From assembly GCA_950097015.1 (NCBI GenBank), contig CATNEN010000001.1, positions 527,501 to 591,500 on the forward strand: a stretch of 64,000 bases of DNA. Reading direction: 5' to 3'. The notes beneath the pieces were generated by a model that saw only the letters and a program-made list of their open reading frames with translations, was not told where the DNA came from and did not search any database. Each line of letters begins with the position of its first letter. Position 1 is the stretch's first letter. The DNA comes from Macrostomum hystrix. Taxonomy: Eukaryota; Platyhelminthes; Macrostomidae. Positions 39,368 through 51,100 of the stretch are shown piece after piece. The position numbers and the translations under genes are program-made.

Positions 39368-40815
39368 ATGAATCGACAAGAGCTGTATGAAGAGGTCAAA
39401 CTTTATCGCACTACAAGAGAGCGAGAGAAGTAAGTGCAATTTTTCATTTTTAATCCAATTTTCCACCCTTTCTGTAGCTATATACACTATCAGTAGGTTA
39501 GTCAGTATGGCAACAATTTAATTCTTATTAACAAATCTTAACTCAATTAACAGCTTATGTCCTTAAAAAATAAAATACACAGTTCCCTGATCCTTCACTC
39601 AGCTATGAAATGGGTGACAACATCTGCCATGTTTATTGGATCTATTGGAAATTATGGTAGGTGTGGCAACCTCCATAGTCCATGAACTGAACAACAAACT
39701 GTAAATGTGGCCCAATAATAAAAATTGTAATTGCAGTAGGGTTGTTGGCGTGTAATGGCAAATTACATGCTATGGCAAATAATTTAGTGACACTAGACCC
39801 GCAGCCAGCGAGTCATTTCGCTGACTTCAGAACACTCATACTATACGCAGGCACACATTCACGCAGGTGTGTACATATGCCTGACTTTCTCATCGTCAGA
39901 AAGTGTACACTCTCACTGTGTCTTAGAGGTTGGCCCTCAAGGGCATAATTTGTACTAGCCCCCATGCCTTCGCTCCGCGACTGCGCCCTCAATGAATTTG
40001 GTTGAATCATGTTCAGGGACCTGAGCGCGTTAACTGCTCTGCCACCGACCCCCAACATTTGACCCAACTGGATTAGGTTAGTTGTGAGTTTTAATTTATT
40101 CGAAATTATTTGATTTTTCAGGTTTAATGCAAATTTTCCGGATTTTTTGTCACCAAATATTTTAGTTTTCGGATTTGACGCAAATTTTCCGGATTTACGT
40201 GATTTTTTCCGCCAGTATTTTTTTTAAAAAGCCGATTTGAATTTTTACAGGTATGACAACCTAGCCGAACTGTACGCCGTACTAAATACTCTACAGAACT
40301 TGGAAAAGATGTACATCAAAGATTGCGTACCGGCTAAGGAGTACACGGCAGCATGCTCCAAGCTGCTAGTGCAATATAAGGCCGCCTTTCGTCAGGTTCA
40401 ATGCGACGAATATCCAGATTTGGAAACATTTGTTGCCCGCTTTCGCATGAACTGCCCAGCTGCTATCAGTAGGATTAAAGAGGATAGGCCAATCACTATC
40501 AAGGACGACAAGGGTAACACTAGCCGGTGCATTGCAGACATTGTGGCATTGTACATCACTATCATGGACAATCTGAGGCTTAACCTGCTGTCAAAGGATC
40601 AATTAGATCCGAGCCTTCGCGATCTATTAGAGACAATGAACCGCATGTCTATGCTGCCTAGCGATTTCGAAGGCAAAGCCAAGGTTAAAGAATGGCTGGA
40701 TATTCTAGGCGGTCTGGGTGCTTCTGACGAACTAGACGAGAATCAGGCCAGACAAATGGTGTTCGATATGGAAAGCGGCTACAGCGCTTTCAATAGACTC
40801 CTGCATGGCTCGTGA
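39368..40815 (+). CDS. VPS28: VPS28, ESCRT-I subunit (2 exons, 208 aa)
   Basis: Exon 1 is 39368-39429 ([20 protein letters not shown], donor AA|GTAAGT). Exon 2 is 40251-40815 (acceptor TTTTTACAG), joining as [12 protein letters not shown]. The N-terminal half ([20 protein letters not shown]) forms the ESCRT-I core that packs with TSG101 and VPS37. The conserved linker [16 protein letters not shown] is present, and the C-terminal four-helix domain ([36 protein letters not shown]) is the one that binds ESCRT-II VPS36. Length and sequence agree with animal VPS28, with a shorter N-terminal leader. ESCRT-I sorts ubiquitinated cargo into multivesicular bodies and acts in cytokinesis. The start follows the family's usual ELYEEVKLY beginning. 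The intron carries SINE remnants. Confidence 0.97.
39640..39740 (+). mobile_element. SINE family C fragment in the VPS28 intron
   Basis: Contains GGTGTGGCAACCTCCATAGTCCATGAACTGAACA, which matches the 3' half of the family C SINE at 54290-54330, ending in an AATAATAAAAATTG tail. Only the 3' part remains. Confidence 0.5.
39750..40070 (-). mobile_element. tRNA-derived SINE, family A, copy 2 (VPS28 intron, antisense)
   Basis: The reverse complement begins GGGGTCGGTGGCAGAGCAGT and matches copy 1 at 28985-29290 along its length, with scattered substitutions. Confidence 0.75.
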
Positions 40816-41803
40816 TCTGCAGTTTGGACTGTTTCGGATGATGAATTTGGATTCATTTGTTTGTATAAAAACTTATATTTGTCTGCGACTATCCCGATCT
40901 TCTTTAACCTGATTATTAAAAGAGTTTTAAAAGTCCAAATAGTTTCTTTGTCATTTTCACTATGAGCAAATAATCTTCACAAATAAATAAAATGAGCAAA
41001 CAAATATCCTTAACGATTTATGGATCCTACACGATCCTAGATCATGTTGGATTTTAGACAAACAAATTGTCGGATAAAAAATAATAAATGTTTTGGAACA
41101 ATTAAATTTAATGTATCCATTGTATTTTTTGCAGAAAATCTTTACCTTCTATGTTTTTTCTTTCATAATGTTCCGTGTTTTATTAATTCTTTATTGATGT
41201 TTAACTTGTCATATTTTTAGTTAACAATTTGTGCTTTAATAAGTAGTAATGTGCGCAAATTGTCGGAAACATTTCAGTTTTTTTTTCAGAAAAAATGTTA
41301 ATTTAAACCTAAATTAAGCTCGTTCATACACGTGTATTACTCAAGCTCATGCATACATACTTGCATGCTATATATTTATATGTATAATCAGAAACCAAAC
41401 ATTTTTGTCAACTCTGCAAATAAATCTATTTTAACCGTTACGAAAATGTACTATAGTCCCTGAAAAAATAATATAACCTTAATTTTGAATAACTGTATAT
41501 TTTATCGTTGTGTACTTGTACTTTTATTTTGTGTTTAACTAATGCAGACCGTAGTGGAAAATAAATATAAATAAAAAATTCTATAACAGATGGTCTCATA
41601 AACAGTGTTTTCCTTTTTTATTTTTACTTGTGTGTGTAGGATTTACAATTGTATTCAACACTTTATGGTTACTTCATAGCTATATATATTTTTTTAATTG
41701 TCATTTCAGGGGACGGAAAATAACAAGCTGAGAGTGAAATGCCGATGTTGAGTTAACAGAGAAATTGACATTCAAAGAACGGTGAAATTTAAATTTGGTC
41801 AGA
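40816..41803. other. Intergenic: VPS28 3' flank and PPP2R3 5' flank
   Basis: AT-rich. Several AATAAA signals after VPS28 (for example AAATAAATAAAATG near 40980) are candidate poly(A) signals. No gene seen. Confidence 0.5.
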
Positions 41804-42163
41804 ATGAAGACCAACGCTCGACCGCTGCTGCGGGTAAAGATTGACGAACTGTTTTTGAGATGGTTCACAGAGGAGGCCACAATGGCTGTGCTGAGAGAGA
41901 ATCTGCAACAGCTATTAGAAGGCGAGTCGTTAGCAGCTATGCTGGCTGTTACAGAGTCAACCCCAACTCTAGGTCCGCATCAACACGCTGCCGGCGGACT
42001 GCTAGCTTCGCCGAGGCCACAGACTCCGCCTCATCATATTCATCATCCCGGCTCGTCTGGCGGCATACGATCCTATAGTCCCAGGTCGCCTAGGCGACAG
42101 GCGCAGATTAAAAATGGAGCTAATGGCGGCGGTGGCTTGTCTCCTAGGAGATCTATCACTACG
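41804..42163 (+). CDS. PPP2R3: PPP2R3 exon 1
   Basis: 120 codons from ATG 41804 ([20 protein letters not shown]) to donor ACG|GTGAGA. The start fits the PR70/PR130 N-terminal motif; the rest is His/Pro/Ser-rich. Confidence 0.8.
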
Positions 42164-45100
42164 GTGAGATTTTATTGCTTTTTAAGGGCCTATTAACAGT
42201 AAGATTACCAAGTCATTTTGGCGCTCGTTTTTATGCCAAGCGTAGTCCTGAATTTTTCTGGCAGCGCCCGAATGCTTACAGCGTTGGGTGGTGACTGATT
42301 GGTTGACAGACTAGGCGACGGTGTCCTGTTGTTGAGCTGCGCCTAATATTTAGGCTGAATCAGAGGAATTGGAGAAATTCCCGTCAGGGTGTCCATAATG
42401 GCCTATTTCCTCCTGTTGTAGCCCTTGAAGGTCCAGCCATCCGTCTAGATAAAGTTAGGTGACCACCGAAGATGGAGATGATGCAGGCACATTCGGGTGA
42501 CATGCTGATACATTTTGAAGGCCTGGCAAGGCCGCACTGAGGCGCAGTGCAAATTCGTGTATATAGGGGTGTATGAAATACACTAGCTCTTAAAGAAAAA
42601 TTCTGACTTTCGGCCAGAAACATTGAATATCTCGACGGTCTGAAGAGCTGGCGACTTAATTATGGTTTTAGAAGATGCGCAACAAAAAGTTGGCCCGTGT
42701 TCTTGAGTTTCGTGTGCTTGCGTTGCTCCATTCAAGTGCAGCAAAAAATGTCACAGGGGCCTCCCCCCTTTGTAGTTCTGCTGTTAATAACAAGTTTGTA
42801 GCCAATCAGCTCGCGGAGTGAGTGGGTAGGCAGGCGATTTGGGTTTTAGAAGTATGGCTTTTGACTAATCAAACAAGGGTGGTTATGGTAATTAGAGTAG
42901 AAAAACGTTTTTGCCAATCACGCTTTAATTGAGAATACTGAGGGTAGTTTGCTTTATTATTTTATCTTTGGTATGCTACTTAGAGTAGGTATCTAGAACG
43001 AATTTTAAGAATTGTAAGACTTTTTGATTCGATCTACGAGTATGAGTCAGTGACCTCAACGGGAGTTTCGTAAACCCTTGTAAACTGCTGGAGTGGTGTA
43101 TCAATTGCAAAGTGAAATTACTGCCAAGCGATTTGTCATCCGATGCGATATGTTTACTTGCTACAATTTACTGGTACAATTTATGTTATTTTAGGCTTGT
43201 TCAGCTTAGTTTAAAAGTCGATTGCTTATTAAAGTTGTTTGCATTTAAACACAGCTAATGTAAAGCATCAGTTTTATTTTCAACTTTATTGCTACAAAGA
43301 GTGAATATTTAAATTTAATAATCCAACTACATCATCCATGTTCTGACTTGTAAATAAGATGGTCGCGTAATTTAAAACCATTTTACTTTCGCTGTACTAC
43401 TTAGCTACTGAGTAATGAAGGGAAGACAAGGGAGCTCAGACACTTCACCACCAAATTCCAACTTGATCTATTATCGGATTATTCCTCGTGAGTCCTGGCT
43501 GGGTGTGAGTGTGCCTTCGGGTTTTCCCCTTGATTTTTTTCAACGTCTCTCCCACACGTTCTCTGCCAGTGCCAGGTTTGTAAGCGGCGGGCAACGCACC
43601 CCTTATCGCAGTCCACTCACACACGGCTCTCGGCATTTGTCCTATCTGATAAATGGGACGGGGGGAGAGGATTTTGGTCAGGACTGGCGAGGGGTTTGGT
43701 TTAGGAAGTGGCTGACTAGGCGAAAGCTTTACGCGAAACGGAGAGGGCGGGTCCATGAAACAGAGCGGAAGCTCACTGAAATTGGTTTAGGGTGTCAGTT
43801 TTTGTGCGCCCGCCCTCTCCTGGGGTGTATTAATCTGGGGTTTCCAATGTACATTCATTTGTCAACTGTACATTACGGCCCGTCTCGTATGCCCTGTTTT
43901 CCTTACCCCAATACCGTCCTTCCCCGCCTGCCGTCCCCCCTCACTAATTCCTGCCACAGCTCTTTCTCTGTCTCAGAGGCGCGCGCGATAAGACAAGCCT
44001 CTCCTGTTTCAAACCCTCCATTTGGGTTGATTTATAATGCCCACGCACACACACAGTATGGGGACGAACGTGTGCTTGAAGGAAGAGAGAAGCAATGAAA
44101 AATACGATGACAGAGAAGAGACGACCGGAGCCTCTCTCTCTCTACCCTCTTTCCTATTCTCCAATTGCACGTACCCTCATCAACCGCCTCCGCCCCGCAT
44201 ATGAACATTATACTGTTTTGGCTTTAACAAGTAATGTAGCGGTCACACGGCAAAAAACGCACAGGGCATGCATACATATTGATACCAGGAACCGTGCAAA
44301 TTACTTTATTTTATAGGCCTCCATATTTTTGAGCTTGATTAAAATCTAAAATTATTTTAAAAGTAGAGAATCTTTGAGAGCAAAGAAGTATAAGGCTTTT
44401 TTACAAACGCCTTCAACATTGGTGTTGAAGAAGTTCTGTTATTATCCTAGTTGTGTTGTACATAACAATAACAATAAACAAATTGGAAGCCACACTTGCA
44501 ATGCACACCACGGCTGCATTGTTATTCTTCTCGTGCTCCTTCGCTCTACTGTGCCTATTGGACACATCGTCTGGTTCAATATTCGTCCTGCCGGTCCTAT
44601 TCCCGTTATTAGTGTTTCAACTAACAATTGTTTGTCACATTTATTGCACTCTGGCTTGCAAAGCTCGATCTGGCGCTTCGGTTGGTAACAATTTGTCAGC
44701 AATTGGCGCGTGTTGCGCAACTTTAAGCCAGAACGAGGAGCAATTGTTGCAGCAGCAGCAGCAACTGTTAACTACTATCGACGAAGAGGCTGAGGCTGAT
44801 TGATTTGTGCTTACCTCTGTGGTGGAATTTTTTGGTAAATCTTTGCGTTCTATTATAATCTTGTGTATTTAAATACATTTTTACTTGCCCTAAAGACTGA
44901 GCCAATAATGTAAGACTTCACTCTGAGAGGTACATTTTTAAAACCATCTTTAATTTTAGATTTTTTACACCTATAATTTTAGCTTTAAGTTGATATGTGT
45001 CGTCATTTAGATTTTTTAAAGATGCAAAATTTTTTTTCCTGAAACGATGTTCAACTTCAAATAGTTTTTTCCCTTCATTTTCGGACGCTACTCAAGTATT

Positions 45101-48100
45101 GTTGACTTTTTTACGAGTAGTTTTAATATTTCCCGGTTGGCTCAGCTTAGGCTTTTATTATGATATTTACTCTTACCTTAAACAGTCTAATATTGTATTC
45201 AGCTGTCACTATTTACAATCCGTGTTGTTAGCAGTTAAGTCTAGCAGAGTATGCTTAATTTTTTCAGTGTCTAAGCACTGTGTCATACCTGAGCTCATAT
45301 TAAAGCTTTATTCTGAGGCTGTTTCTATTTCGCTTTCCTTAAAAAATGAAAAAACTACTTCACCTGTGCAATTTACAGCTGGACAATCCACTTGTCAATT
45401 CGTTAGATTATCTTAACTGTATCTAACTCAACTGTTCTATTTGTATTTGCTAGGATTTATGTAAATAAACCTTGATAGAACCAGTCAAGTGTATTTATAA
45501 TCACGTGTTATTTATGAGAGCAACAGAACACGGTATATGCTAGACCCGAGCATTGATACAAGTGCACTTTTATGTCGCTACGCAACGGTTTGCAATTCTC
45601 TTATAGATCAAATAGTACTTATTGATATAGCTTACATTTTGAAGTCCTTCTTATTCCTGTTTATTGAACCACTTTCGCCTTGTATTTCTTGCTATGCAAT
45701 GCTTTCCTGTTTTTGTATTCAACTGTATTGTAAAATATTAAATAAACTAGTGTACACTGCTTTAAGAAAACAAAGTGTACACCTCTGACTCTGGCCCATT
45801 TTTACTTCAGTGTGCTTAAGACTCTTTCTCTTCAGAATGCGGTACGCACTAACTTTAGTTTTTTAATTAAGATCGCAGAAATTCGGTTTTATCAACAGCG
45901 AATGATCAAAAAAATTAAATCGTAGTTAAAGCAGACACGATTGCATCGCAACAGGATGTATCCACTTTGTTTGAGGAATCGCAATATAGGCAATTGCGAC
46001 CTTTAGTTTGTAGAAATTTGCTTTCTTCCTTCTCGTTTGAAATCACAAGTTTTTTTCATAAAATAAGTAAAAGAAACAGCACAGCCAGCAACTGTCGAAC
46101 AGCATCTCCACCTAGTGTTTTGTGCTCCTAGTTAACAAAATTTTGTACTTAAAAGTGTGCAATTCCGCATCTTTCCAAGTTGACTTGAAACTGCCAAAAT
46201 TCAGTTCTGTACAATTTAATGTACAATTATACACAATTTATCGTATACGTATAGTTAGAGCATTGTGGCCCTGAAGTTAAAAGCAATTGGGTATAATGCT
46301 ACTAAGGTGTGTACAAAGTAGCGTACACTTAGTAAGCTGTTCAGTTTCTTGTACCAGAAAAATCCCTTTCCATCCGTGGCGCTCTTAAACTTTTCTGTGT
46401 CCCATTCATCCTCATGCCAACCCACCAGTCTATATTACGCTAGTGAAAATGTGATTTTGCAAAGGATTCAAAGAGAGCTGCGCTGCCACGGGCCCTCGGC
46501 GCTCTTCATTCTTAGCTCCGGCAGTACAAATCGGTCTGCATGGTGATCCTTGCTCCTGTTGGGTTTCTGCGGAGTTAGGGGATGGGACTCGCTCTTAAAA
46601 TTTTCTTTCCTTCTTTCACTTCTATCCCTAAACACCCCCCGCCCGACCGACGTCGAATGGCATAAACCGAACGCTGACGTACATACTTTATGGTCCTTCA
46701 TTTATATCCTGTCTCTCTTCCAAACCTTCTCGTCTTACAGCAAGCCGCGCCCCCCCTCAGGAGGAATACAGTTTCGTGACGCAAGGCGCACGAAAGCTTC
46801 TTCGATAGAGGGAGCAACGCTGCGTTTGGATGATGTGTGGAAGACTAGGGTTTTTGGAAGCTGGTTAGAGGGGATAACGGAGGGTTGGGTTGTATATGTG
46901 CGGCTATGCAGAAAAGGGTATTGCATCGATACGATGGAAAATGAAGGAAAGCAAAGGTCAGTACGGAGAGGTAGAGCGTCACAAATAGATAAAGGCTGCA
47001 GTGTATGCCCGTGCGTGCTGTTTTGGCCCATATCCTCAACCCCAGCTAGCAACCCCACGCCAAATTTTCTCGGCTCTGCTGGCAGAATTCGTTGCACCGC
47101 TCTTCTGTGCCGTAACAGTGAGATGTCGCTCTCTTGAGAAGAAATTTTCTTGCCGTTAGCATCGGCATACACCAGTCTTTTGCTATTTAATTAGTCTTCA
47201 GTAGTAGATTTGCTCAGCGAAATAAAGAAACTCTTTGAGTCATGTCTTTGTCCGTTAGTCCTGTTGGCTGCAGCCTAGTTACTAGTCGAGTAAGTGTCTA
47301 TCACAGCTGCCGGCTAGAGGTTGCTAGAGCTCGCACCGTTCACATCACAAACGGCTGCTGGAACTGCGGCGGCGTACATCTTTCTCGATGTCGCCGCTTA
47401 GTTGCCTCCACTGTCGGAACTATCGCTCCAGGCTCCGTGCCCGCCAACGCCCGACCGCCGCAGCAGCCGCCGCATGTGCATCACCACCAGCATATGCAGC
47501 ACCTGCATCAACAGCAGAGAAATCAGCAGCACGAGGTGACACGCTATCACATGCTCCTGCCACCGATGTCGACTTCGTCGGCTCCGTCTTCGACTGCTTC
47601 GACACCATCGGCTGGAGACGATGATGCTGCATCGACTACGTCATCAACGCGTCGATTGGAATTGGTTAGTGGCCGACCGCCCAGTCCTTCTTCGTCAGTC
47701 TCGTCTGCTAGCGGCATGGGCAGCGGCGTCGGCGTAATTGGTGTCGGGCCAGCGGGCAGTGGTACCCGGTTTCGCATTCGTCTGCATCCTCGTATGGGTC
47801 GAACCAGCGGCCAGTTTGTACTTACTGGCGGTGATAAGCCTGTAACAGTGCAGTACTCGGTTGGTGGTCCCCCATCGTCTACACCGCAGTCTCCATCGCC
47901 GACGCCTCTTAGTGTTCAAAGCAGCTCTGGTAGCAGTGTCATCAGCGGCGGTGGAGGCGGTAGTAGCGTTAGTGGACCACAGAGCCCGAACTATGCGTCT
48001 CATTATCAAGCCCGGCTTGAGTCGCCTAAGACGGCCCCGGCGACTGCTGCACCAGCTGCGCCTACATCGCCTTCAACGGCTCCGCTGTCGCCGGTGCGCA

Positions 48101-51100
48101 GTGCCGCTGATGCCCTCTCTAGCGGCAGTGCTGGGCCGCGACTAGTAAAGGACAAACCATTGGCGCTGCACGATGCAGGCACGCCACCTGAAGTTGTTCG
48201 AATACCGCTCGGTGTATCTACAGATTCGGCTCCAGATGTACCAACAATGTCTGATGACACTGCGGCGTCGGGTTTCGATAAACCGCTATCGGGACTTCTA
48301 GAAGCTCCGTCTGTTGTACCGTCGGCGTCCGATTCTGCTGACGGAGTTCGCCTGACCTCGGACCGACCAGACGTATTGAAAAATCTGCCCGACACTGTCG
48401 ATTTAAGCGATGATGATGCGGTAGCCAACGCTGCTGCTGTCATCACTGTTGCTGATAACAAAGCTGACTCTGATGTTGAAATCGACTTGCCAGCAAATCT
48501 GAAACCAACAGACGATGCTAAGGAATCTTCAAAATCAGCTGATCAAGTTGAAATGCCAGTCAAATCGATCGGGGCCGCTGATGTTAGCGATGCATTGGCG
48601 GAAGTCTCAAATATTGAAACTCCTATGGATGATGGCGATGTTATCGTCACTGAAGCTGTTAGTTTTGTGATTTGTATAGTTATTTTGTTTAGCTTTGCAC
48701 AAATCGGTCACTCAGTTACATACTCATTACATGTCGCCTTGCTACATTATCTAACGCTATTAATTTCAATACGGGCTCAGGGAGGTCGTATTTTCTACCA
48801 TGCCGAAAGTAAGATATCTAATGTGGCTAATTGACTCGATAATTGCGATAGAAACGTAGTTGAAACGTTTTTCTGTAGTCTTAAAAAACATAAACCGCAA
48901 ACTTTAATCGCGTCCTTTAACTTGAAAAACAGTATTTTTCTCACACCAAACAGCCCGGAGATGCCTCTACCAACTCGGCAAAGGAGACCTCAAATTCGTT
49001 GACCTCCGCAACGTCGCCAATAGCGCCTAGTCCGTCTTCGCCGACGGCAACGCAATCGGATGACACCGCGTCCACCGTCACGGCAGCAGGGCCAGTGGTG
49101 ACCGCCCTATTAAAAGAGGCCGATTCAATACGCGGTCAGGACATACCAAAGTTCTACTTTGCAGACTCTAATCGATTATCAGCGTCAGCAACTGCGGCAG
49201 ATGAGGCTAGATTAGCTCAAGCTCTCGAGCAGCTACCAGGCCAGTCTGTGACCCTACCCCAGATGGCTGACATTGCCAAAGCTATGGGCTATCCAAAGTT
49301 TTGGAAGCAGCCATTATTCTCAGCTGCCGGAGGTACAGAGCAGCGACAGGCTACTAAGGAGCGTCTAACAGCGTTGCGTCGCGACCTGGCTAGAAATTTT
49401 CGCGACGACGCGTCTCGTTTCGTTCACCTGTTGACTAGGGGCGCCCGACAGCAGCTGGTTGTTGAAGACTTCCTGCCCATAGTGCAGGACATTGTCGATT
49501 CGCATCCCGGGCTAAGCTTCCTACAGGAGGCGCCAGAATTTCATGGTCGCTATGTGAACACCGTCATTGCTAGGATATTCTACGAAATCAACGCTTCGTG
49601 GACTGGCCGAATCACTTGTCAGGAATTGCGCCGATCTAAACTATTAGTCACCATCGCTTCGCTTGAGAGTAAAGACGACATCAACGAGGTGACCGATTTC
49701 TTCAGCTACGAGCATTTCTATGTCATCTATTGCAAGTTTTGGGACATTGACACTGATCACGACCTGTTCATCAGCAAAGAGGATCTTAGGAGGCACAATA
49801 ATTATGGTGTGTTTTGCCATTTCTTAGATGCATTTTTTTTGCTGTTTTCTAAAAATGCAATTTTTTGAATTCACTGTTTATAGTACTTTTGGTTACTTAT
49901 ATAAATCACTACCCCTTCATCTGTCTTAGAGATCAGTCATTACCCCTTCATCTGTCTTAGAGATCAGTCATTACCCCTTCATCTGTCTTAGAGATCAGTC
50001 ATTACCCCTTCATCTGTCTTAGAGATCAGTCATTACCCCTTCCTCTGTCTTAGAGATCAGTCATTACCCCTTCATCTGTCTTAGAGATCAGTCATTACCC
50101 CTTCCTCTGTCTTAGAGATCAGTCATTACCCCTTCATCTGTCTTAGAGATCAGTCATTACCCCTTCATCTGTCTTAGAGATCAGTCATTACCCCTTCATC
50201 TGTCTTAGAAATCAGTCATTACCCCTTCCTCTGTCTTAGAGATCAGTCATTACCCCTTCATCTGTCTTAGAGATCAGTCATTACCCCTTCATCTGTCTTA
50301 GAAATCAGTCATTACCCCTTCATCTGTCTTAGAGATCAGTCATTACCCCTTCCTCTGTCTTAGAGATCAGTCATTACCCCTTCCTCTGTCTTAGAGATCA
50401 GTCATTACCCCTTCCTCTGTCTTAGAGATCAGTCATTATCCCTTCATCTGTCTTAGAGATCAGTCATTACCCCTTCCTCTGTCTTAGAGATCAGTCATTA
50501 CCCCTTCCTCTGTCTTAGAGATCAATCATTACCCCTTCCTCTGTCTTAGAGATCAGTCATTACCCCTTCCTCTGTCATAGAGATCAGTCATTACCCCTTC
50601 CTCTGTCTTAGAGATCAGTCATTACCCCTTCATCTGTCTTAGAGATCAGTCATTATCCCTTCATCTGTCTTAGAGATCAGTCATTATCCCCTTATCTGTC
50701 TTAGAGATCAGTCATTACCCCTTCCTCTGTCTTAGAAATCAGTCATTACCCCTTCCTCTGTCTTAGAGATCAGTCATTACCCCTTCCTCTGTCTTAGAGA
50801 TCAGTCATTACCCCTTCCTCTGTCTTAGAGATCAGTCATTACCCCTTCATCTGTCTTAGAGATCAGTCATTACCCCTTCATCTGTCTTAGAAATCAGTCA
50901 TTACCCCTTCCTCTGTCTTAGAGATCAGTCATTACCCCTTCATCTGTCTTAGAGATCAGTCATTACCCCTTCATCTGTCTTAGAGATCAGTCATTACCCC
51001 TTCCTCTGTCTTAGAGATCAGTCATTACCCCTTCCTCTGTCTTAGAGATCAGTCATTATCCCTTCATCTGTCTTAGAGATCAGTCATTACCCCTTCCTCT

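Noticed and set aside
43415-44098. 227-residue plus-strand frame
   Set aside because: No recognisable domain, and similar-length frames occur on the opposite strand. It lies in a GC-richer part of an intron.
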